DNA of 6,489 bases, taken from contig DRHD01000102.1 in assembly GCA_011049795.1 (NCBI GenBank), forward strand, positions 1 to 6,489. The letters are read 5' to 3'. Source of the stretch: Porticoccus sp. (lineage in GTDB: Bacteria; Pseudomonadota; Gammaproteobacteria; Pseudomonadales; Porticoccaceae). Under the pieces are notes generated by a model. The model was not told the origin of the DNA, did no database searches, and saw only the letters and a list, made by a program, of their open reading frames with translations. The position numbers and the translations under genes are program-made. Positions within the stretch are counted from its first letter, which is position 1. Each line of letters starts with the position of its first letter. Below are positions 1 through 6,489 of this stretch, in pieces.

Positions 1-19
1 AGATGTGTATAAGAGACAG
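1..19 (+). other. Tn5 mosaic end / Nextera adapter remnant (artefact)
   Basis: The first 19 bases read AGATGTGTATAAGAGACAG, which is exactly the hyperactive Tn5 mosaic end used in Nextera-type tagmentation libraries. It abuts miaB coding sequence with no transition and puts an in-frame TAA (10-12) directly before the conserved MiaB residues YTRGEE. No transposase gene, no longer IS50 sequence and no target duplication are visible. It is therefore library adapter left on the end of an assembled contig, not a genomic element. Genomic sequence begins at base 20. Confidence 0.96.
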
Positions 20-882
20 CCTACACACGGGGTGAAGAAGTTAGCCGCCCGGCCACAGATATACTGGCAGAAGTAGCCCACCTGGCCAGCCAGAATGTGC
101 GTGAAATCAATCTGCTGGGACAAAATGTCAATGCTTACCGTGGTGATATGCCTAATGGCAGTGTTTGCGACCTAGCGGAACTGATTACCTATGTTGCCGA
201 GATCGACGGTATTGATCGCATTCGCTATACCACCTCACACCCCATGGAGTTTTCTGACAGCCTGATTGCGGTCTACGCTGAAGTCCCCAAACTGGTCAGC
301 CATTTACACTTGCCGGTTCAAAGCGGCTCAGATCGGGTGCTGGCAGCAATGAAACGTGGTCACACGGTTCTTGAGTACAAATCAAAAATTCGCAAGCTAA
401 GACAAATTCGTCCGGACATCAGTATCTCTTCTGATTTTATCGTGGGCTTCCCTGGTGAAACGGAAAAAGACTTTGAAGACACCATGAAGCTGATTCACGA
501 TATTGGTTTTGATCACAGCTTCAGCTTTATCTATAGCGCCCGCCCTGGTACACCAGCGGCCGATTTGCCCGACAACACCCCCGAAACATTAAAAAAACAA
601 CGCCTAAAGGTTTTGCAAGACCGCATCAATCAACAGGCCCAGGTGATCAGCCGTCGGATGGTCGGTACAACAGAAACTGTACTGGTGACGGGGATTTCCA
701 AAAAAGATCCCGGGCAATTACAGGGCCGCACCGAGAACAACCGCGTGGTGAATTTTTCCTCTACCAATCACAATCTGGTGGGTGACTTCACCCGAGTAAC
801 AATTACCGAAGCCCTGCCCAATTCTCTGCGAGGCGAACTGACAGAGCCTCTTGTAACCCCCGCTAATAACACAGCATCATAA
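20..882 (+). CDS. miaB: MiaB, tRNA-2-methylthio-N6-dimethylallyladenosine synthase (5' truncated by contig edge)
   Basis: This is the C-terminal part of the radical-SAM methylthiotransferase that converts i6A37 to ms2i6A37 in tRNAs reading UNN codons. The readable frame begins with [10 protein letters not shown] (from base 22), which in MiaB follows directly after the CxxxCxxC motif binding the SAM-associated [4Fe-4S] cluster. That motif and the whole N-terminal MTTase (UPF0004) domain lie outside the window. About 286 residues remain of a family length near 450-475. Visible family blocks are [55 protein letters not shown] and [10 protein letters not shown]. They are followed by a C-terminal TRAM domain of about 60 residues (from roughly [12 protein letters not shown] to [15 protein letters not shown]), which binds the tRNA. 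The GTG at 97 lies inside the conserved domain and is not a start. The gene is cut by the contig end, not mutated: the adapter at 1-19 replaces the upstream sequence. It stops at TAA 880-882, 166 bases before phoH, and no convincing terminator follows. Confidence 0.95.
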
Positions 883-941
883 AAATAAAAGTGAATTGGC
901 ATATTTTGATATATAAACTGTCTGCAAAGGTATTTTCAGTC

Positions 942-1022
942 GCAGTCAAAGGCTATATGCTAACCGTAGCAGTCAAAGGCTATATGCTAACCGTAGCAGT
1001 CAAAGGCTATATGCTAACCGTA
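942..1022. repeat. Three perfect tandem copies of a 27-bp unit upstream of phoH
   Basis: The copies are 942-968, 969-995 and 996-1022. They are identical and abut with no spacer. The unit starts GCAGTCAAAGG and ends GCTAACCGTA. Each copy-to-copy junction creates a short inverted repeat, TGCTA-ACCG-TAGCA, so the array can form small hairpins. Because 27 is divisible by three, two of the three forward frames stay open through the array (peptide units AVKGYMLTV and SQRLYANRS). The third forward frame and all three reverse frames meet a stop in every unit. Lack of divergence suggests recent expansion, homogenisation, or membership of a dispersed intergenic repeat family. I cannot assign a function. 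Confidence 0.93.
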
Positions 1023-1030
1023 TCAGCACT

Positions 1031-1051
1031 GCCGCAGGGGGCGGCCTATTG
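1031..1051 (+). promoter_or_regulatory. phoH ribosome binding site in a small hairpin loop, TTG start
   Basis: GCCGC (1031-1035) can pair with GCGGC (1041-1045), leaving the loop AGGGG (1036-1040). The purine run AGGGGG (1036-1041) is the best Shine-Dalgarno match before phoH and sits 7 bases before TTG 1049, an ideal spacing. No ATG or GTG lies in the phoH frame between the upstream stop (914-916) and this point, so the start has to be a rare codon. A second TTG at 1058 is possible but badly spaced from the purine run. Presenting the site in a hairpin loop could modulate initiation; that is inference. Confidence 0.55.
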
Positions 1052-2098
1052 GAAAATTTGAATACACAGCTAGCAGCTCACACCATTACTCTGGAACCTA
1101 GTGACGCCAAACGCCTAGCGACTCTTTGTGGCCAATTCGACGAACACCTCAGACAAATTGAACATCGGTTAAAAATTGAGATTCGAAACCGAGGGAATGT
1201 ATTTGCGCTTTATGGCGACAATCATACTGCCCAAGTTGCCAGCCACTTACTTCGTCACCTTTATCAGGAAAACACCATCAACGGTGACCTCACACCTGAT
1301 CAGGTCCACTTGGCGATTCAACAATCAAACGCTTCCCCCCTCAACATTAAAAGCACTCATACAGAGACCCCTATGGAAAAATCTGCCGCCAGTACCACTG
1401 CAGCAACCGCCACTGAAAATGTGGAAAGCTTTACGGTTATCCGCACCAAAAAAGGCAACATTAAGCCCCGAGGCGTGAGCCAACAACGCTATGTTCGCTC
1501 CATTCAAACGCACGACATCAATTTCGGTGTAGGCCCCGCAGGCACTGGCAAAACCTATCTGGCCGTTGCCTGTGCTGTTGAGGCATTACTCCGAGATGAG
1601 GTGGAGCGGATATTACTGGTGCGCCCAGCGGTGGAAGCTGGTGAAAAGTTAGGCTTTCTGCCGGGTGATTTAAGCCAAAAGGTAGACCCTTATTTACGCC
1701 CACTCTACGATGCTCTGTATGAAATGCTCGGTGTAGAAACAGTGGCCAAGTTAATTGATCGCAACGTCATTGAAGTTGCCCCGCTAGCCTACATGCGTGG
1801 CCGGACACTTAATAACGCTTTCATCATTCTTGATGAAAGCCAAAATACCACCCGAGCACAGATGAAGATGTTCCTCACTCGAATCGGTTTTAATTCAACA
1901 GCAGTGATTACCGGTGACACAACTCAAATCGATCTTCCACATCGCAATCAATCCGGTCTATTACATGTTTGTGAGGTACTGAAGGATATTGAAGAGATCA
2001 GCTTTGTATTTTTCAGCTCTAAAGATGTCTCACGTCACCCACTGGTCGCGCAGATCGTGGATGCCTACGATGCGCACGCACAGGATGATAACGAATAA
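1049..2098 (+). CDS. ybeZ: PhoH-family ATPase (YbeZ)
   Basis: This 349-residue cytoplasmic PhoH-like P-loop NTPase is close in length to E. coli YbeZ (about 346). The N-terminal 90 residues (ITLEPSDAKRLATLCG, LKIEIRNRGNVFALYG) form the KH-like region typical of YbeZ. Residues about 95-127 are a low-complexity Ser/Thr/Ala linker. The ATPase core follows: Walker A GPAGTGKT at 162-169, then LVRPAVEAGEKLGFLPGDL, then KVDPYLRPLYDAL, Walker B FIILDESQNTT with D262 and E263, and VITGDTTQIDLP near 287-297. In E. coli YbeZ interacts with YbeY and is linked to rRNA maturation, which fits ybeY starting 8 bases downstream. The TTG at 1049 is preferred because of the AGGGGG site 7 bases upstream; TTG 1058 would give a protein three residues shorter. 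The exact nucleic-acid substrate of this family is not settled. Confidence 0.93.
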   Translation: MENLNTQLAAHTITLEPSDAKRLATLCGQFDEHLRQIEHRLKIEIRNRGNVFALYGDNHTAQVASHLLRHLYQENTINGDLTPDQVHLAIQQSNASPLNIKSTHTETPMEKSAASTTAATATENVESFTVIRTKKGNIKPRGVSQQRYVRSIQTHDINFGVGPAGTGKTYLAVACAVEALLRDEVERILLVRPAVEAGEKLGFLPGDLSQKVDPYLRPLYDALYEMLGVETVAKLIDRNVIEVAPLAYMRGRTLNNAFIILDESQNTTRAQMKMFLTRIGFNSTAVITGDTTQIDLPHRNQSGLLHVCEVLKDIEEISFVFFSSKDVSRHPLVAQIVDAYDAHAQDDNE

Positions 2099-2106
2099 GC
2101 ACCGCC

Positions 2107-2565
2107 ATGAACCTTGTCCTCGATATAGACAATGCCTCATCCTGCCCCAGAGTGCCTAATGAAAAATTGGTCTACCAGTGGATATGTGCTGCCCTAGAGG
2201 AGCAAACAGCAGGGCAAGAAGAGGTAGAACTGAGTGTCCGTATTGTTGATGAGCAAGAAAGCGCCGAACTAAACCAGCGCTATCGCAACAAGCAGGGTGC
2301 GACAAATGTACTCTCTTTTCCCGCAGATTTGCCAGACTCATTACAACTGCCATTACTAGGTGATTTAGTTATCTGCGCCCCAGTAGTTGAACGGGAAGCC
2401 CAACAACAGAAAAAGACATTCGATGCCCACTGGGCACACATGTTAATTCACGGTAGTCTACACTTGATGGGTTTTGATCATATTGACGACCAAGATGCTG
2501 AAGAAATGGAAAAGCTGGAAACTAAAATTATTACTGGCCTCAATTTCCCCCCACCCTACGAATAA
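2107..2565 (+). CDS. ybeY: YbeY endoribonuclease (16S rRNA maturation factor)
   Basis: This is a 152-residue single-domain UPF0054 metalloprotein, the usual family length. The zinc site HGSLHLMGFDH is complete, with H115, H119 and H125 as the three ligands. The conserved Arg (R60, in RYRNKQGATNVLSFP) and the strand motif LLGDLVIC are also present, so the enzyme should be active. In E. coli YbeY takes part in 16S rRNA 3'-end maturation and late-stage 70S quality control. It begins 8 bases after the phoH stop and has no strong Shine-Dalgarno of its own, so translation is probably coupled to phoH. corC follows after 23 bases. No oddities were seen. Confidence 0.96.
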   Translation: MNLVLDIDNASSCPRVPNEKLVYQWICAALEEQTAGQEEVELSVRIVDEQESAELNQRYRNKQGATNVLSFPADLPDSLQLPLLGDLVICAPVVEREAQQQKKTFDAHWAHMLIHGSLHLMGFDHIDDQDAEEMEKLETKIITGLNFPPPYE

Positions 2566-2588
2566 TAGCCCGGAGCGGCCAACACTCA

Positions 2589-3425
2589 ATGACAGATGAT
2601 GACCCAAGTAATCCACAGGATAAATCCTGGCTGGACAAACTAACCAACGTTTTCTCCTCAGAGCCCAAATCCAGGGATGAACTCGCCCTGATATTGCGTG
2701 CCGCTTACGAAAGCAAGGTTATCGACCACGATGCATTAGAGATTATTGAGGGCGCTCTTAACGTATCTGATCAGCAGGTACGAGAAATCATGATGCCTCG
2801 CTCCCAGATGGTCGTCATACAAAAGGATACCAGCCTGGAAGACCTTCTGAAGCGGGTGATTGAATCCAGCCATTCACGATTTCCCGTTATAGGGGAATCG
2901 GCGGATGACATCATAGGCATCTTACTGGCAAAAGAATTACTACCGCTGATCCTTGATGGACGAGAAACCTTTGACCTCAATAAAGTAGTCCGCCCAGCGA
3001 CCATCATCCCCGAAAGCAAACGGCTGAATGTACTGCTGCGAGAGTTTCGTGAGCAGCGCTACCATATGGCAATTATCGTGGATGAATACGGAGGCATCGC
3101 TGGCCTCGTCACCATTGAAGACATTCTTGAAGAAATTGTTGGTGAAATTGAAGATGAAACCGACGAAGAAGAAAGCGCGATGATCCGACCGCAACAAGAT
3201 GGCCTCTATCTGATAGATGCACTGACGCCCATCGATGATTTCAATGAGCATTTTGACGTTGGTATCAGTGATGACGAATTTGATACCATCGGCGGCATTA
3301 TCGTTCAGGCTTTTGGCTGTATGCCTAAAATAGATGAAACTGTCGAGGTGAACGGCTTTACTTTCCGTATTGCCGAGGGTGACAACAGGCAGGTCAAACT
3401 GCTAGAAATGCGTGTCACAAGCTGA
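2589..3425 (+). CDS. corC: CorC/YbeX-type CBS-domain protein
   Basis: This 278-residue protein lacks predicted membrane segments, like E. coli YbeX/CorC (about 292 residues). After an acidic N-terminus (MTDDDPSNPQ) and a helical region (residues 28-60), a CBS pair follows. CBS1 is at about 68-128, with REIMMPRSQMVVI and SHSRFPVIG. CBS2 is at about 134-191, with YHMAIIVDEYGGIAGLVTIEDILEEIVGEI. A very acidic stretch (DETDEEES) precedes the C-terminal CorC_HlyC/transporter-associated domain at about 205-275. The name comes from a proposed Mg/Co efflux role with CorA, but in E. coli ybeX is also linked to ribosome metabolism, so the molecular role is uncertain. The ATG at 2589 fits the family N-terminus. 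The nearest purine-rich site, CGGAG (2571-2575), is 13 bases away, longer than ideal. It lies in the probable phoH-ybeY-corC-lnt operon. Confidence 0.93.
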   Translation: MTDDDPSNPQDKSWLDKLTNVFSSEPKSRDELALILRAAYESKVIDHDALEIIEGALNVSDQQVREIMMPRSQMVVIQKDTSLEDLLKRVIESSHSRFPVIGESADDIIGILLAKELLPLILDGRETFDLNKVVRPATIIPESKRLNVLLREFREQRYHMAIIVDEYGGIAGLVTIEDILEEIVGEIEDETDEEESAMIRPQQDGLYLIDALTPIDDFNEHFDVGISDDEFDTIGGIIVQAFGCMPKIDETVEVNGFTFRIAEGDNRQVKLLEMRVTS

Positions 3426-3470
3426 CCATTAAAAACACCCCCCGCTAGCCTGCAAGGATAATCATCACCC

Positions 3471-4982
3471 ATGGAGTTCCAGGTCAAAAAACCTGATTTG
3501 AAGGGCCATATTCTGGCCCTCATGTTTGGCCTGGTGTTGCCGCTTTCTCTTGCGCCTTTTGATGGGTGGCCAATCGGTATTCTGTCCATTGCTGGGCTGG
3601 TCATGCTACTCCAGAACCTAGGGAGATCGGGTTGTTTCTGGCGAAGCTTCTGCTTTGGCTTGGGCATGTTTGCCTCCGGTGCTTCATGGATATTTGTTAG
3701 TATCCACGATTATGGCCAAGCCTCTATTCTTTTGTCGCTCCTACTCATCTCTTTGTTCGTTATCTTTCTTGCAGGGCTGTTCGCCCTTCCCTTTATTTTT
3801 TATGGACCTAGCCTAAACCGCCTTTCGGGTACAGCTCTGCTGGTATTCCCAAGCCTTTGGGTGTTGGGTGAGTGGTTTCGTGGTTGGGTATTTAGTGGCT
3901 TTCCCTGGCTCTATCTCGGCTATGGTCATATTGATTCCTGGCTATCTGGCTGGGCACCAATCACTGGTGTCCTCGGCCTCAGCTGGATCGCTGTATTTTG
4001 CGGTTCAATTCTAGGCCTGACGGTCAAATCAAAAAAACATCGTTCTCTAGGCCCAGCACTATTCTGTGCCTTACTACTGTGGCTTTCGGGCTGGTACTTG
4101 CAATCCATGCAATGGACAAAGGCCGCCAGTGAACCACTCAGCATTGGGCTGGTGCAACCAGCAGTGCCGCTTGGAATGAAATGGGATCAAAACAAACTAT
4201 TACAAATTCTGAGCCAATATCGCGAGGATACTAACAAGCTTCTCAAGCATGACATTGTTGTCTGGCCAGAGTCCGCTATTCCAAGGCTCAAGCATGAAAT
4301 GAGTGACTACTTGTCAACGCTTGCCACAGAAGCTAAAGAGACCCAAACCTCACTGATTACCGGAATCCCCACTCAGAACCAACGCAGTGGACTCTATTAC
4401 AATTCAGTGGTTGGGCTCGGCAATGCCAGCGGCAGTTATCACAAGCAACACTTGGTTCCCTTTGGGGAATATGTGCCTTTTGAGCAGTGGCTGCGTGGGG
4501 CTATCGCATTTTTTGACTTGCCTATGTCGTCCTTTAGCCCAGGCCCTGACATTCAGGAGCCTATTGTTGCCAATGGCATTACTATCGCCACATCCATTTG
4601 TTACGAGATCGCTTTTCCTGACCTAGTTGCCAAATCCGCAGGTAATGTAAACCTATTGCTCACTGTCAGTAATGACACCTGGTTTGGCCGGTCTATTGGC
4701 CCCCAGCAACATTTCCAAATGGCCAGAATGCGTGCCCTTGAAAATGGCAAACCTCTAATCCGAGCAACCAATGATGGTATAACCGCACTGGTCAACGCCA
4801 AGGGCAAAGTTGTCTCAACAATTCCATCCTACAATCGTGGCACTTTAGAGGGCTATCTCACCCCTTTTCGTGGCACAACTCCATTTGGAAAAAGAGGCTC
4901 AATACCAATCCTTATGATTTCGGTAATCCTATTATTGATCGCCGCATGGCACAGTTTTCGTCGCCCGTCTTTCCCAGATTAA
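3471..4982 (+). CDS. lnt: Apolipoprotein N-acyltransferase Lnt
   Basis: This 503-residue inner-membrane enzyme adds the third acyl chain, taken from a phospholipid, to the N-terminal cysteine of apolipoproteins, the last step of lipoprotein maturation. The N-terminal 210 residues hold several hydrophobic segments (for example about 13-31, 84-110, 161-184, 195-209), and one more lies near the C-terminus (477-494). Between them is a periplasmic nitrilase-fold domain (about 222-460). The catalytic triad is complete: E267 in VVWPESAIP, K325 in YHKQHLVPFGEYVP and C377 in SICYEIAFPDL. These match E267, K335 and C387 of E. coli Lnt. NDTWFG and QHFQMARMRALENGKPLIRATNDG are also typical. An AAGGA site (3454-3458) lies 12 bases before the ATG. 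The gene is intact here; an internal 139-base piece (3878-4016, residues 137-182) reappears exactly at 6351-6489. Confidence 0.96.
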   Translation: MEFQVKKPDLKGHILALMFGLVLPLSLAPFDGWPIGILSIAGLVMLLQNLGRSGCFWRSFCFGLGMFASGASWIFVSIHDYGQASILLSLLLISLFVIFLAGLFALPFIFYGPSLNRLSGTALLVFPSLWVLGEWFRGWVFSGFPWLYLGYGHIDSWLSGWAPITGVLGLSWIAVFCGSILGLTVKSKKHRSLGPALFCALLLWLSGWYLQSMQWTKAASEPLSIGLVQPAVPLGMKWDQNKLLQILSQYREDTNKLLKHDIVVWPESAIPRLKHEMSDYLSTLATEAKETQTSLITGIPTQNQRSGLYYNSVVGLGNASGSYHKQHLVPFGEYVPFEQWLRGAIAFFDLPMSSFSPGPDIQEPIVANGITIATSICYEIAFPDLVAKSAGNVNLLLTVSNDTWFGRSIGPQQHFQMARMRALENGKPLIRATNDGITALVNAKGKVVSTIPSYNRGTLEGYLTPFRGTTPFGKRGSIPILMISVILLLIAAWHSFRRPSFPD

Positions 4983-5079
4983 CCCCAAAGATTAACCTCA
5001 GAAATACTTTTGGCAGAATATACGCCACGAGACTAGCTCATGCGGTATTTCGGGACTGGGTCTACAGCAGGCTTTAGCC

Positions 5080-5085
5080 TATAAT
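5080..5085 (+). promoter_or_regulatory. Likely sigma70 -10 box for leuS
   Basis: The lnt-leuS gap (4983-5130, 148 bases) contains a perfect TATAAT at 5080-5085. The hexamer 17 bases upstream (TGGGTC, 5057-5062) is a poor -35 match and there is no TGn extension, so strength is uncertain. Transcription would start near 5092, giving a leader of about 40 bases that includes an imperfect GGCC-CTTTTC-GGGCC stem (around 5087-5103). A separate leuS promoter fits the widest gap in the cluster. Confidence 0.5.
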
Positions 5086-5118
5086 TGGCCGCTTTTCGGG
5101 CCTAGCGCCTCAACCTGA

Positions 5119-6350
<1,232 letters not shown>

Positions 6351-6355
<5 letters not shown>

Positions 6356-6489
6356 GTTGGGTATTTAGTGGCTTTCCCTGGCTCTATCTCGGCTATGGTC
6401 ATATTGATTCCTGGCTATCTGGCTGGGCACCAATCACTGGTGTCCTCGGCCTCAGCTGGATCGCTGTATTTTGCGGTTCAATTCTAGGC
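6351..6489 (+). repeat. Exact 139-bp direct copy of lnt 3878-4016 at the window end
   Basis: Bases 6351-6489 are identical to 3878-4016, base for base. They encode Lnt residues 137-182 (beginning [16 protein letters not shown]), out of any gene context. The copy starts inside a TCGTG shared with the end of the inverted leuS piece and runs to the last base of the window. An exact copy of a fragment of a single-copy gene, placed at a contig end and next to another join, indicates a chimeric read or assembly path rather than a genomic duplication. Confidence 0.95.

Noticed and set aside
1..19. Tn5/IS50 mobile element end
   Set aside because: Only the 19-base synthetic mosaic end is present, at the very edge of the sequence, with no transposase or flanking duplication. 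Adapter carry-over is the simpler reading.
896..936. Promoter between miaB and phoH
   Set aside because: TTGGCA (896-901), TTGATA (906-911), TATAAA (912-917) and TATTTT (931-936) are present, but no pair has acceptable 16-18 base spacing. The region is simply AT-rich, and transcription may continue from miaB.
942..1022. Repeat array as a CRISPR or plasmid iterons
   Set aside because: Units abut directly with no spacers, there are only three copies, and no cas or rep gene is present. The setting is a chromosomal housekeeping operon.
1176..1478. 100-codon open frame inside phoH
   Set aside because: It lies in another frame wholly within the well-supported phoH gene and shows no recognisable domain. 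The antisense frames within phoH, ybeY, corC, lnt and leuS were dropped for the same reason.
4984..5012. Possible terminator after lnt
   Set aside because: CCAAAG and CTTTTGG can pair only with a bulge and a loop of more than 15 bases, the stem is AT-rich, and no U-tract follows. It is not a convincing intrinsic terminator.

Overview
This window is a conserved gammaproteobacterial housekeeping locus with genes in the order miaB - phoH (ybeZ) - ybeY - corC (ybeX) - lnt - leuS, all on the + strand. The proteins look clearly gammaproteobacterial: phoH, ybeY and leuS share long blocks with the E. coli proteins as I remember them. leuS lying directly after lnt recalls the layout in Pseudomonas-like and marine gammaproteobacteria rather than E. 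coli. I cannot name a genus from the sequence. Base composition and codon use look even across the genes, with no sign of horizontal transfer.

Layout: bases 1-19 are an exact Tn5 mosaic end (Nextera-type library adapter), so the left edge is untrimmed sequencing adapter. Bases 20-882 are the 3' two thirds of miaB (tRNA ms2i6A37 methylthiotransferase). Bases 883-1048 are a short intergenic region with three perfect, abutting copies of a 27-bp repeat, followed by a small GC hairpin whose loop carries the likely phoH ribosome binding site. Bases 1049-4982 hold phoH, ybeY, corC and lnt, tightly spaced (gaps of 8, 23 and 45 bases) and probably one operon. Bases 4983-5130 hold a likely leuS promoter with a perfect TATAAT box. 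leuS starts at 5131.

The right end is rearranged. From about 6084-6090 the forward leuS reading frame stops matching LeuRS, and the next roughly 270 bases encode a later part of LeuRS on the opposite strand. At about 6351 this inverted piece joins a 139-base exact copy of an internal piece of lnt (3878-4016), which runs to the window end. Both joins have 5-7 bases of microhomology and both switch strand within about 2.5 kb. Together with the adapter at base 1, this is best explained as a library or amplification chimera, such as those from multiple displacement amplification of a single cell, and not as biology. The apparent truncation of leuS should therefore not be taken as real.

How the genes relate: MiaB modifies tRNA A37, YbeY and PhoH/YbeZ act in rRNA processing and ribosome quality control, LeuRS charges tRNA-Leu, and CorC and Lnt are envelope functions (membrane-associated CBS protein; lipoprotein N-acylation). 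I found no credible new biological system. The repeat upstream of phoH is the only intrinsic feature here that is not explained by known families.
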